Of a stretch of DNA of 58,625 nt, positions 46,538-56,062 are shown in pieces. The notes beneath the pieces are model-generated. The model worked only from the letters and a program-made list of their open reading frames with translations. It was not told the origin of the DNA and made no database searches. The position numbers and the translations under genes are program-made. The stretch comes from Bacteroidales bacterium (GTDB lineage Bacteria; Bacteroidota; Bacteroidia; Bacteroidales; VadinHA17). Numbering within the stretch: position 1 is the stretch's first letter; every line of letters starts with the position of its first letter. Location of the stretch: contig JAFGLJ010000017.1 in assembly GCA_016928075.1 (NCBI GenBank), positions 1 through 58,625 on the forward strand, read 5' to 3'.

Positions 46538-47884
46538 ATGGCTGAAAAAAAAGTATCTATACTGGTGGTAGATGATGAAGAATCAGTTAGGGATTCACTG
46601 TATAACTGGTTTATCGACGACGGATATGATGTTGAATGCGCTGAGAATGCCAAGCAAGCTCTTATAATGCTTGAAGCCAGGGATTTTGATATTATTCTGG
46701 CAGATATAAAAATGCCTGGCATGGATGGGATGGAGATGCACCGAAGGATAAAGACTCTTAATAAAGAACCAATATTTATTATAATGACAGCCTTTGCTTC
46801 GGTTGATACCGCAGTACAGGCATTGAAAAATGGTGCTTATGATTATGTAACCAAACCCTTTGATCCGGATGACCTGTCTCATCTCATAAGGAATGCAGCT
46901 TCACACATTACTTTAAGAGAAGAGAATAAAAGCCTTAAGGAAAGGATTACAACGCTTGAAGATGTTGATGATCTGATAGGAGAGAGCGAAGGAATGAAAC
47001 AGGTTCTCAGGGAAGTTGAAAGTGTTGCACAATCAAATTCTTCCGTAATAATAACCGGCGAAAGTGGAACAGGAAAGGAGCTTATCGCCCGGGCCATACA
47101 TTCAAACTCTCCCAGGAAATATTTCCCGCTTATTACTGTTCACTGCGGCGCACTGACTGAAAGCTTGCTTGAGAGTGAGCTGTTTGGCCACGAAAAGGGA
47201 GCTTTTACAGGCGCAACATTTAACAGAAAGGGTAGATTTGAAATGGCTGATGGAGGGACTATCTTCCTGGATGAAATAGGTACCATTTCACCTAAAATGC
47301 AAATCGAACTGTTGCGTGTACTCGAAACAAGAACTTTTGTAAGGGTGGGCGGAAACAAGGAAATAACTTCCGACTTCCGTGTAATATGTGCCACTAACAG
47401 GGATCTTAAAAGTATGGTGAAAAATGGTATTTTCAGGGAAGATCTATATTACAGGCTGAATGTTGTAAATATAAGAATCCCTCCTCTGAGGGAAAGGGTG
47501 GAGGATATACCTCTTCTTGTTAATCACTTTATAAGGAAATATTGTAAATCAATGAGCAGGGACCTGATATCGGTCGAACCCGCGGCACTTAACCATCTGC
47601 AGAAACTTGAATACCCGGGCAATGTAAGAGAACTGGAAAATATGATTGAAAGAGCAATTGTCATTGGTAACGGGAAAGAAATAAAACTCAGAGATCTTCC
47701 CATGGGCAGGGAGGTAATGAGCAGCTCAATAGAGAGCCTCGATGATCTAGAGAAGAAACATATCGCATCTATGCTGGATAAATATAACTGGAATATCTCA
47801 CGGGCATCAAAAGCCCTGAATGTTGACAGGGCAACACTTTACAACAAGATTAAAAAATATGACCTGAAAAAGAGTGACAGGTAA
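46538..47884 (+). CDS. Sigma-54-dependent response regulator (NtrC/AtoC class)
   Basis: 448 residues. Receiver domain: LVVDDEESVRDS, phospho-acceptor Asp in IILADIKMPGMDGM, VTKPFDPDD. AAA+ domain: Walker A GESGTGKELIARAIH, the sigma-54 contact GAFTGAT, DGGTIFLDEIG, and NVRELENMIERA. The C-terminal Fis-type helix-turn-helix is NWNISRASKALNVDRATLYN. Cognate to the heme-motif kinase two bases upstream; the likely target is the redox operon with its -24/-12-like element. Confidence 0.95.
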   Translation: MAEKKVSILVVDDEESVRDSLYNWFIDDGYDVECAENAKQALIMLEARDFDIILADIKMPGMDGMEMHRRIKTLNKEPIFIIMTAFASVDTAVQALKNGAYDYVTKPFDPDDLSHLIRNAASHITLREENKSLKERITTLEDVDDLIGESEGMKQVLREVESVAQSNSSVIITGESGTGKELIARAIHSNSPRKYFPLITVHCGALTESLLESELFGHEKGAFTGATFNRKGRFEMADGGTIFLDEIGTISPKMQIELLRVLETRTFVRVGGNKEITSDFRVICATNRDLKSMVKNGIFREDLYYRLNVVNIRIPPLRERVEDIPLLVNHFIRKYCKSMSRDLISVEPAALNHLQKLEYPGNVRELENMIERAIVIGNGKEIKLRDLPMGREVMSSSIESLDDLEKKHIASMLDKYNWNISRASKALNVDRATLYNKIKKYDLKKSDR

Positions 47885-47954
47885 CTATTCAGGCATTGCT
47901 CCCCCGTATGAAAAAAATGATTTCAATAGGGATAAAATTTTAATCAGGATCTGA

Positions 47955-48506
47955 TTGAACAATAAAGGTATAATAATGGTTTCATGCGGGCACTTTGAAA
48001 AAAGTGTCATTGATAAAATCTCCCACGATTTACTTCTTTTCTTTGGATTTCCCCTGGCAGTAAAGGAATGCAGTCTTGACCTCGGCAGTTTTTATAATCC
48101 TACCCGCAGACAGTATGATGCAAATATGATCCTTAAAGCAATATCAGAGCTTACATCACCGGATGCTATTAAGACGATAGGTCTTATGCGGGTTGATATC
48201 TATATTCCCATACTTACATATATTTTCGGACAGTCCATACTTAATGGCAGTGCAGGAATAGTATCGCTCTACCGTTTAAGAAATGAACTATACGGACTGG
48301 AACAGGATAACAATCTCCTGACAGAACGTTTCAGAAAAGTAATTGTGCATGAACTTGGACATGCATTCGGACTCATACATTGCCATAACCCTTCGTGCAT
48401 AATGCGCTCGAGCACTTATGTGGAAGACCTTGATCAGAAAAACCTGGACTTTTGCTTCAAATGCAAGACTGAACTGGATAGAAGATTATCTGCATACAGA
48501 ACATAA
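47955..48506 (+). CDS. Archaemetzincin-family zinc metalloprotease
   Basis: 183 residues. The extended zinc signature is HELGHAFGLIHCHNPSCIM, followed by FCFKC, the second Cys pair. These are the archaemetzincin metal and structural Cys sites. A TTG start at 47955 with AGGA seven bases earlier gives the complete first strand (GIIMVSCG); the ATG at 47976 would trim it. No signal peptide, so cytosolic. The family is uncommon in Bacteroidota as far as I recall; substrate unknown. Confidence 0.85.
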   Translation: MNNKGIIMVSCGHFEKSVIDKISHDLLLFFGFPLAVKECSLDLGSFYNPTRRQYDANMILKAISELTSPDAIKTIGLMRVDIYIPILTYIFGQSILNGSAGIVSLYRLRNELYGLEQDNNLLTERFRKVIVHELGHAFGLIHCHNPSCIMRSSTYVEDLDQKNLDFCFKCKTELDRRLSAYRT

Positions 48507-48625
48507 ACCTTTATTGTCTTTTAAATACAGTTTAACTTTTTTATATGGAAATGCGGTTATGTTATCATGGATAATTATTTTTATACCCTGTGGATTATTT
48601 TATTTAACTTAATGGTCTAACTTAT

Positions 48626-48967
48626 ATGAACATTAAACCATTATACAAGTCAGAGAGAGTAATTCTCGTTGGTCTTGAGGATGACTTCCAGGAAGTATGT
48701 GTCCTTGATGGCCTTGTAATGAGCATTGACCTCCGGGATAAAAAGATAATCCATCCACCGTGGAGCGGGCAGAAAATTCTTAAGGAGGGTTATTATACTC
48801 CGATCATGATACACCAGAAAAACGACTACAGGCAAAAAATTAAGCAAAGCCTCAAAAGGAGAATGATCAATGATATTGAAAAACAATTGAAACATCCCCC
48901 TGAAGAGGCTGTCAATTCCTTAATCTGGAAACCCGAAAGACTAACTATAAATTATCGTTCTTATTAA
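48626..48967 (+). CDS. Small protein of unknown function, 113 residues
   Basis: Not recognised. A beta-rich first half (ERVILVGLEDDFQEVCVLDG, then LVMSIDLRDKKII) is followed by a charged helix (KQSLKRRMINDIEKQLK). No signal peptide or membrane segment. It lies 119 bases after the archaemetzincin gene on the same strand, and its last 23 bases overlap the convergent GH127 gene. Confidence 0.55.
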   Translation: MNIKPLYKSERVILVGLEDDFQEVCVLDGLVMSIDLRDKKIIHPPWSGQKILKEGYYTPIMIHQKNDYRQKIKQSLKRRMINDIEKQLKHPPEEAVNSLIWKPERLTINYRSY

Positions 48968-51656
48968 TCCATACCCTTGACACAGCACTTTCATCTTCGG
49001 TGGCTCCCGGCAACTCCCTGTTATTCCTCGTAAAGTATGGGATTGCAAACAGCTCAGTGCCGTCTTCCCACTTGCCTTCCAGAGCAATAATACCATTAAA
49101 CAGATCTTCCCTCCATACAGGTTTAATTGGTTGTTCCCCGATAGCCTTCTCAATATCGGGCTGATCGATATTCTCAACACAGTAAATCAGTGGGCCATAC
49201 CTTAATGCAACCATTCCCCTGTTGGCGTCTACCTTGTCGTTGGATGTTATTACCTGCTCCTTGAGCGGTATTTCAAAAGTAATCTTATCTCCCTTTTCCC
49301 AGTTCCTGGTAATCATGGCATAGCCATTTTTAACTTCATAACTTATTTCTTCACCATTTACATTCAAACCCGTAATCCCGCTTATTTGAGGTTCTGCCGT
49401 GTATAATTCACTGGTATTCCTGTCGGGAACACGAATATATACAGTGAATTCACTACTGCTTTCAGGGTTTACTGTTATTGTTACATTACCATCCCACGGA
49501 TAATCTGTTTCCTGGATCATCTGTACATCAGTCCCTGCAACATCTTCTACCTTTATGGTGCTTCCTATGAACAGGTTAACATAAATCCCGTCATCACCTG
49601 TCACATATGTCCAGGTAGGGATCATAAGAAGGGTTCTTGGTATGTTTCCTACACAGCATGGGCAGACATGCCAGGGGTAACGTGCGTTTCTCTGGGTAAG
49701 GGGATTGGTATAATAAAAGTTTTTACCTTCTGTATCAAGAGCTCCCATTAATGCATTATACATGGTTTCTTCATAAAGATCAGCATATTTAGCGTCGTGG
49801 TATGCCAGGTTCATTTTATACTGGAAGAAAATCAACCCGCAACTGGAGCATGATTCACAATATGCATTATGCCTCAGGGAATAATTGGGACCGAAACCTT
49901 CGGATGTTTCACCACTGCCTACTCCTCCTGTGACATAGTATTTTTTGTTGACGATGTTATCCCAGAGTGACATAACAGCACTTTGATAATCAACATCCCC
50001 TGTTTCCGCTGCCACGTCTGCCATTCCCGAGTAGCTGTAAACTGCTCTTACGGCATGGCCGACCGCTTCATACTGTTCCTGGACTCGAATGTGGCTCTGG
50101 TCATATTCTGTTCCGCCTCCCCTGTTATCAAGGAGGAATTTTGCAAGGTCTATATATGCATCACCACGTCCGTTGCCTTCCATGTCATTCACAAAGCGTC
50201 CGAACCGGACAAGCGCCTGCTCCATTTCCTGGTGACCGTCGAACCATTCCTTCTTGCCCGGGCCAATATTATCGACCCAGCAATCTGCAAGTTTTTTTGC
50301 TGCATCATAGAGGCGGGTATCGGCACCTTCCGTAAGGGTATAATGGTTTATTGCGGATTCGATAAAATATCCTGCCACGTAACCTTCGTGAGCAGACCTG
50401 TTCCGGGGTTCCCATCTTTCTTTCCATCGGCTCGTGTCACGCAGGGTATAGGCAGTCTGGAGGTAACCATCGGGTTCCTGGGCAGCAAGTATCCTGGGTA
50501 TCCAGTCTTCAAGTGTGTTTTTCATTTTTTCCTGGGCTGCTATTATCTCTTCATCTCCCTGGGGATCAACCATGAGGGCAATGCACATGGATTCCACGGT
50601 CTGATGTACCCAGGCATTTGAGAAAACATAGCCTTTATGCCCTTCATGGGGTTCTCCTCTTAAGGCTTTGGCTGCCTCAATAAAATTATCAATACCTCCG
50701 GCTCCACGTTCTATATCCGACCTGTTTATCTGGTCAATACACCAGGGAATCCAGTTAACAATAATTGCTTTTGCCCTTGCATTCCATAAGGAATTGTCAA
50801 TTTTGTAACGCGTGGTGTATACGACATTAAGCCTCTTATCCGGAGGGGGTGTGTGAGCCTTGACAATCAATTCTGATGATGCGCTGAGCTTGCCGGAGCT
50901 CGTTTCAAGTGCAATACTGTACTCCCCGGGTTCAGAAAATGTTGCGGTTGTCTCAAGGGATTTCTTATCCTCAAAAGTGACTTTTCCAGGACCTGAAACC
51001 TTTTTCCAGAGTATCCTTGTTACAGGGCTGACAGATTTATAGCTGCCCCGCAGATATGTTTTTCCTCCTATGATAACGCTCCTGTCTATTCCGGCATCCA
51101 CCACAGGTGCATATTTCCTGGTTGGATCAGATGAAATAACTTCCCATTCATAGATTGCGGAAGCCTGGCCTTCTTCATTCTCAACTTCAAGCCTGATACT
51201 TGCGGTTTCTACTTCTTCAATGCTTATAACATTAAGGTTGTTTGCAGTTGGTTCAGCTCCTGATATTACCTGTACAGGGATGTATTCTTCCCCGGAAAGG
51301 TAACTTATGTTATACGAAACAGGCAGACTGATCCTTTCACCCTGGCTTATCCAGTAAATATGCATTTCATTTGTCGAAACAGCCTTGTCCCAGTCGTATT
51401 GAACCCACGACTCCTGATCTCTGCGTCGTATCCAGAACATATATGCACTTTCACGCAGGTCTTCGGTTTCTTCCGGTATAATACCATCATTTATTATGGC
51501 CATGCTCTCAGGTGACCTGAATCCAGAGGGAGCTGATGGAGTTGCAATAAGAGCAACGTTATTGTTCGAACCTTCTTCCTGTTTATCTGAGGAAGTACAT
51601 CCTACAATTGCAAGTGTAATTACTACACTTAAAATTACAAATTTTAATGCTTTCAT
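48945..51656 (-). CDS. GH127-family (beta-L-arabinofuranosidase-like) lipoprotein with discoidin-like and PKD-like domains
   Basis: 903 residues from MKALKFVILSV; the frame extends 11 codons further upstream. The lipobox is AIVGCTSS. A discoidin-like beta domain (about 30-170), a PKD-like domain (about 180-265) and a GH127 alpha-barrel plus beta tail (about 275-903) follow. Catalytic-site motifs of the family are visible: GSGETSEGFG (Glu), AYCESCSSC (ESC) and HVCPCCVGN (paired Cys of the zinc site; one is the nucleophile in known enzymes). It should remove beta-L-arabinofuranose or a similar sugar from glycans outside the cytoplasm. No SusC/SusD genes lie nearby. Confidence 0.87.
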   Translation of the reverse strand: MKALKFVILSVVITLAIVGCTSSDKQEEGSNNNVALIATPSAPSGFRSPESMAIINDGIIPEETEDLRESAYMFWIRRRDQESWVQYDWDKAVSTNEMHIYWISQGERISLPVSYNISYLSGEEYIPVQVISGAEPTANNLNVISIEEVETASIRLEVENEEGQASAIYEWEVISSDPTRKYAPVVDAGIDRSVIIGGKTYLRGSYKSVSPVTRILWKKVSGPGKVTFEDKKSLETTATFSEPGEYSIALETSSGKLSASSELIVKAHTPPPDKRLNVVYTTRYKIDNSLWNARAKAIIVNWIPWCIDQINRSDIERGAGGIDNFIEAAKALRGEPHEGHKGYVFSNAWVHQTVESMCIALMVDPQGDEEIIAAQEKMKNTLEDWIPRILAAQEPDGYLQTAYTLRDTSRWKERWEPRNRSAHEGYVAGYFIESAINHYTLTEGADTRLYDAAKKLADCWVDNIGPGKKEWFDGHQEMEQALVRFGRFVNDMEGNGRGDAYIDLAKFLLDNRGGGTEYDQSHIRVQEQYEAVGHAVRAVYSYSGMADVAAETGDVDYQSAVMSLWDNIVNKKYYVTGGVGSGETSEGFGPNYSLRHNAYCESCSSCGLIFFQYKMNLAYHDAKYADLYEETMYNALMGALDTEGKNFYYTNPLTQRNARYPWHVCPCCVGNIPRTLLMIPTWTYVTGDDGIYVNLFIGSTIKVEDVAGTDVQMIQETDYPWDGNVTITVNPESSSEFTVYIRVPDRNTSELYTAEPQISGITGLNVNGEEISYEVKNGYAMITRNWEKGDKITFEIPLKEQVITSNDKVDANRGMVALRYGPLIYCVENIDQPDIEKAIGEQPIKPVWREDLFNGIIALEGKWEDGTELFAIPYFTRNNRELPGATEDESAVSRVWINKNDNL

Positions 51657-51761
51657 ATTGGTCTCTTTAAGGATTAGATATTTCCTCACTAAGATAAATC
51701 ATTTATTGATAGTAGGAGGGATAATTAGTATGTTTTTTAATATTCCGGATTCTGAATCCGG

Positions 51762-54155
51762 TTACTCATATTTCAGTGTATCTGCAGGGTTGGTGTTGCT
51801 TGCTTTCATTGTTTGTGAGAGTATTGATAACGCACCTATTATTAATACAACCATTACACCTGCTATTATGGTTCCTGCCCCAAACGATACATGCAGGGGC
51901 ATATACTCAAGCCACAGGTTATTTCCTAGGTATGCAAGAGGTATAGATATTATCGCGGCGATCACGAGTGCTTTTATGGATGACCAGGCGAAAGTATACA
52001 GTATCTCATGTGACTTCGCACCGAATACTTTCCTTATACCCACCTCTTTTGTCCTTGTTTCAATACTGTATGTTGCCATGCCAAGTAAGCCCAGGCTTGC
52101 TATAATGATAGAAATTAATGTGACAAACCCCAGGGTGTAGATTATATCTTCAAAATAGGAATAATAATCACGTATCTCTTCATCCAGAAGCATTCCTTCC
52201 ATTTGATGGTATGGATCGATCTTATCCCACTCTTCAGCGAATTTCTTAACTGTGGCCGCCAGGTTAATAGTGTTGATCCTTAAAGCTGCCACTCGCAGAT
52301 CCTGAGGAGTGACCCTCAGGATAAGTGGTCTGAATGGCAGGAATAGTGCACAATATTTATAATCTTCAACAACCCCTATTATCTTGAGGTTTAGAGAATC
52401 CTCAACAATGAGATTCCTGCCAATTGCTTCAGCAGGAGACCCAAGGTTGAAGGCATTGACTGCAAGTTCTGAAACAATGGTAAAAAGTTCATTCTCATTA
52501 TTAATGTTCCGGGGGAAGTCCTCACCGGCAATAATTTTTAAGCCCATGGTAGATATATAGGAGGGGCTAATGCTGAAATAATGGGCATTTATTGGTTCAT
52601 CTTCCTCTTCGAGTTTTATTTCAGTGTCTCTTAGATTTCCAATTCCCGGTACGTGAGATGCACCGGCAATACTTATAACCTCAGGGAATTTACTGAAATT
52701 TTCTTTTATAAGGTCGAATTCTTTTCCATTGAGCCTTATATTATATACATGGTCACGATCAAATCCCATTTCAGTATTCGTCATATAAATCATCTGTCTG
52801 TATACCAGTATTATGGTTATGATCAGAATAATAGAAAAGATATACTGTATCACTAGTAATACTCTCCTGACAGTTAGTCTTTTCAATATTTTAAGGCTGC
52901 CCGCTCCCCTGAATACTGTCACCGGTTTAACCCGTGAGACGTATAGTGAGGGTATCATGCCGGCGATTATCCCTGTGCAAACAGCAAAAATGAGGAACCA
53001 TAAATATACCGTAAAATTCTGATCGGGGCTTACTTCAAGCAGGGTCATAAATTTCATCCCCCTGAAGGCGGGCAGGATAAATTGTAAAAGTCCTATGGCA
53101 ATAATAAGTGACATAATAGCTATAAGTACGGCTTCAAGAAGTATCTGCGTAATGATCTGGCCTTTCCCTGAACCCAAAGTCTTTCTCATTCCGAATTCCC
53201 TTAATCGTGTGAGTGAGCGAGCTATTGAAAGGCTGGTGTAATTAAATGATGCTGATAGGATAATGATTATTGCCAGGGTTGTGAAAAATATGAGGTATAC
53301 CTTCGGCATAAACATTGAAATCTCGTTTCCAAGAACAGCTCCAGGCACTATATTATTAAAAGGATTCAGGTAGAATGATACATTTACTTTTTCATTATTC
53401 TTATATTTTTCTTCAGAAATTTTGTTCAGTACATCCTGTATATGATCGGTGTCTGATCCCTTTACGGGTATCATATAGATATAACTGGAATAATAGTTAT
53501 CCCAGTCATCTGCTATTGGTAATGTATTCTGGATATCGGCTCTTGTCCTTAATGTTGATGAACTTACAAGTGATTCAAAATTGATATGAGACTTTGAATC
53601 AGGTTTTTCAATAATACCTGTAACCCGCAGATTTCCGTAATCCTCGATGGATATTACTTTACCCAGAGGATCCTCATCCCCGAAGAACTTCTCTGCTATA
53701 TCATCCCTCATCACTATGGAAAAGGGTTCACTTAGGACCTCATCAGAATTTCCTCTTACCAGATTGAAATCAAAAACTTCGAAGAATCTTTGATCGGTAT
53801 AGTAACCGGTCAGGTAAATAAAGGAATCTTCAAATTTAGCTTCACCGCCAAAACTGTTGTTTATTACTGCAATTTTATCAACAAGGGTGTATTTATTTGC
53901 CAGTTCATCGGCAAGAGGGTATGTTGTTGAAGCAAATTTATTGAGAGCATATTTGCTTTTATTATCAATTGACTGGATTCTGTATATTTTGTGTCTTTCA
54001 GAATGCATATTATCATATGAATACTGATCCTGTATAATTACTATTATCAGCAGACATACAGACATGCTAAATGAGAGCCCAAGAATATTAAATATTGTTA
54101 ACTGTTTATTTTTTATAATATTACGGATGGCTGTAAGCAGGTAATTCTTAAACAT
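51762..54155 (-). CDS. FtsX/MacB-type ABC transporter permease, full-length double form
   Basis: 797 residues. An N-terminal helix with LTAIRNIIKNKQLTIFNILG and GLSFSMSVCLLIIVII starts the first half: a MacB-type extracytoplasmic domain (about 45-280) and three helices (about 290-395). A second half (about 425-797) repeats the plan: a helix with RVLLVIQYIFSIILIITIIL, another extracytoplasmic domain and three more helices with TRTKEVGIRKVFGA. The protein matches the Bacteroidota 'ABC transporter permease' type. The ATP-binding subunit is not next to it. A CCGGATT-CTG-AATCCGG hairpin (51745-51761) begins at the stop codon. Confidence 0.9.
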   Translation of the reverse strand: MFKNYLLTAIRNIIKNKQLTIFNILGLSFSMSVCLLIIVIIQDQYSYDNMHSERHKIYRIQSIDNKSKYALNKFASTTYPLADELANKYTLVDKIAVINNSFGGEAKFEDSFIYLTGYYTDQRFFEVFDFNLVRGNSDEVLSEPFSIVMRDDIAEKFFGDEDPLGKVISIEDYGNLRVTGIIEKPDSKSHINFESLVSSSTLRTRADIQNTLPIADDWDNYYSSYIYMIPVKGSDTDHIQDVLNKISEEKYKNNEKVNVSFYLNPFNNIVPGAVLGNEISMFMPKVYLIFFTTLAIIIILSASFNYTSLSIARSLTRLREFGMRKTLGSGKGQIITQILLEAVLIAIMSLIIAIGLLQFILPAFRGMKFMTLLEVSPDQNFTVYLWFLIFAVCTGIIAGMIPSLYVSRVKPVTVFRGAGSLKILKRLTVRRVLLVIQYIFSIILIITIILVYRQMIYMTNTEMGFDRDHVYNIRLNGKEFDLIKENFSKFPEVISIAGASHVPGIGNLRDTEIKLEEEDEPINAHYFSISPSYISTMGLKIIAGEDFPRNINNENELFTIVSELAVNAFNLGSPAEAIGRNLIVEDSLNLKIIGVVEDYKYCALFLPFRPLILRVTPQDLRVAALRINTINLAATVKKFAEEWDKIDPYHQMEGMLLDEEIRDYYSYFEDIIYTLGFVTLISIIIASLGLLGMATYSIETRTKEVGIRKVFGAKSHEILYTFAWSSIKALVIAAIISIPLAYLGNNLWLEYMPLHVSFGAGTIIAGVMVVLIIGALSILSQTMKASNTNPADTLKYE

Positions 54156-54256
54156 TGGCAGATTGTTGTGTATTTAATTTAAAGACGGGCTAATTACCTA
54201 AATGTTGGAAGTGGAATAGCAAAATATTGATCTTGACTGAAGATCCGCAGGGGTTT

Positions 54257-54637
54257 TTAAATTTCATGTTCAGGGACTAAACATGTATCTGATCTGCCAA
54301 AAAGCTTGTAGCGATTTTCAGCAATAATATCATATAACCAGTCCGTAAATTTTCGTGGAAATGCTGTGAATAAAATCAGAACCTTCCAGATGCCACCAAG
54401 TTCATTTAATATTCTGAATACAGCCTCCGATTTATAATATAAATTTCCGTCCGTTAACAGAATAACACTATCGTACTCTTCCTGCAACCCTTTTCTAATA
54501 TTATTATCAGTAATCTCAGGTTTGATAGTAGCAAAACTGAATTTCTTATGCTTATCCTTCCGGATAATGAATTTTATAACGCGGTTGCATAAATAGCAAT
54601 GACCATCATAAAGGATAATATGCATTTTATTCTCCAT
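54257..54637 (-). CDS. DCC-family (DUF393) thiol-disulfide oxidoreductase-like protein
   Basis: 126 residues. MHIILYDGHCYLCNRVIKFI holds the DGxCxxC motif, and SEAVFRILNELGG and RSDTCLVP are the other family marks. Thioredoxin-like fold is presumed; physiological role unknown. The inner ATG four codons on could be the start. Downstream of the permease start by about 100 bases on the same strand. Confidence 0.88.
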   Translation of the reverse strand: MENKMHIILYDGHCYLCNRVIKFIIRKDKHKKFSFATIKPEITDNNIRKGLQEEYDSVILLTDGNLYYKSEAVFRILNELGGIWKVLILFTAFPRKFTDWLYDIIAENRYKLFGRSDTCLVPEHEI

Positions 54638-54712
54638 AACGGTAAAACAAGATAATCCTTGAAAAAGTTTTCACAACATCTAGCCTGTGTAATTTTTCTT
54701 GCACAGGCCGTA

Positions 54713-55933
54713 TTATAAAGCATGATCAAGGGCCCTAAACAGTCTCTCCACCTCCTCCAGTGTGTTATAATGAACCATTGAAATCCTTACTACCCCATTT
54801 TGTTTTGCAAGCCCGAGATCCTGTATAAGCCTGTATGCATAGAAGTGACCCCACCTGATAGCTACTTTGTGTTCATCCGTCTTCAAAGTTATTTCCCTGC
54901 TGTCTCGGTTCTTCTGTACAAATGAAATAGTAGGAACTCGGATATCTGAAGAATATTCTGTTGGGCCAATGATCTTGATATCGTTCCGTGTATTTAGATA
55001 ATCCAGTACCTTTTTGGAGAGTTTCTCCTCGTGCTTTGCTATCAGTGAGTATATATACCTGAACTTATCCCTGCGGTTATCTTCACCATTATATCCATGT
55101 TTTTCAGCCATATCCGCAAAATAATCAGGAAGAGCGCCGAGGCCGTGGCAAAATTCAAAATTATAATTACCTGGCTGGAATTTATAGGGAGGATCTTTTA
55201 TGAAAAAGTGGTTAAATCCCGGTAACAATTCAAGTATATTGAGTTTGCCATACATCATTGCATAATGAGGACCATATGTTTTGTAAAAACTGAAAACTAT
55301 GAAATCAACATCAGTATCTTTTACATTAACAAGACGATGAGGAGTATAAGCTACTGCGTCAACACAGACCATGGCTCCATACTTATGCGCTATCCTTGTG
55401 AATTCCTTCACTGGATTCAGCATTCCCAATACATTGGAGGCAGCAGTGAATGCGACCATTTTTGTTTTTTCTGTTAGCAATTCCTCAAGATCTTTGCTTT
55501 CCAGTCTCAGTGTATCTGGATTCAGCTGCCACTCCTTTACGATAAATCCATAGTTGCCTAGATCTCTCCATGCACCGATATTTGCTTCATGATCACAATT
55601 TGTTACTATTATCTCATCGCCATCCCTGAGGATCCTCCTGAAATTATCAGCCAGTATTCTAACAAGCAGGGATGTTGATGATCCCATTACAAGTTCCCTG
55701 GGGTCGCTTGCATTTATCCATTCTGCAAGTTTCCGGTGAGCTTCATCATGTCTTTCCTTTGCCAGCACAGAGTGTGGATAGGAGCCATCGAGCTGCACAT
55801 TTGAAGTATAGAAATGTTCATTTATCCTGTCAACCACAGGTTTTGCTATCTGTGATCCGCCAGCATTGTCTAATAAAACCCAGTCGGTTTCCAGACCGGG
55901 GAATTGTGATCGGATGTAGTTGAGATTTAGCAT
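54713..55933 (-). CDS. Class V aminotransferase / cysteine-desulfurase-like PLP enzyme
   Basis: 406 residues. Family marks: LLDNAGGSQIAKPVVDRI, VTNCDHEANIGAW, VCVDAVAYTPHRLVNV (PLP-binding Asp) and VFSFYKTYGPHYAMMYG (PLP Lys in FYKTYG). The substrate loop lacks the active-site Cys context of IscS or SufS, so desulfurase activity is uncertain; a selenocysteine lyase or another class V activity is possible. A 27-bp 9-mer repeat lies just upstream of the start. Confidence 0.85.
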   Translation of the reverse strand: MLNLNYIRSQFPGLETDWVLLDNAGGSQIAKPVVDRINEHFYTSNVQLDGSYPHSVLAKERHDEAHRKLAEWINASDPRELVMGSSTSLLVRILADNFRRILRDGDEIIVTNCDHEANIGAWRDLGNYGFIVKEWQLNPDTLRLESKDLEELLTEKTKMVAFTAASNVLGMLNPVKEFTRIAHKYGAMVCVDAVAYTPHRLVNVKDTDVDFIVFSFYKTYGPHYAMMYGKLNILELLPGFNHFFIKDPPYKFQPGNYNFEFCHGLGALPDYFADMAEKHGYNGEDNRRDKFRYIYSLIAKHEEKLSKKVLDYLNTRNDIKIIGPTEYSSDIRVPTISFVQKNRDSREITLKTDEHKVAIRWGHFYAYRLIQDLGLAKQNGVVRISMVHYNTLEEVERLFRALDHAL

Positions 55934-55961
55934 GTTATTTGTGTTTAGAAGTTGTTGAACC

Positions 55962-55988
55962 GTTGAACTGTTTAATCGTTGAATTGGG
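55962..55988. repeat. 27-bp dispersed repeat (9-mer based), copy 2
   Basis: Same as 35992-36018 with two differences, and again directly upstream of a minus-strand start (aminotransferase at 55933). Related ATCGTTAATCTTCAATCTTCAATC-like text continues to the stop of the peptidase gene at 56063. Confidence 0.75.
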
Positions 55989-56062
55989 TTATAAAATAGC
56001 CGTTAAATGTTGATGGTCCTAGTTTATTCTTAAATCGTTAATCTTCAATCTTCAATCCAATA

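Noticed and set aside
49983..50621. 212-codon frame opposite the GH127 gene
   Set aside because: Antisense shadow of a well-supported coding frame, with no family motifs.
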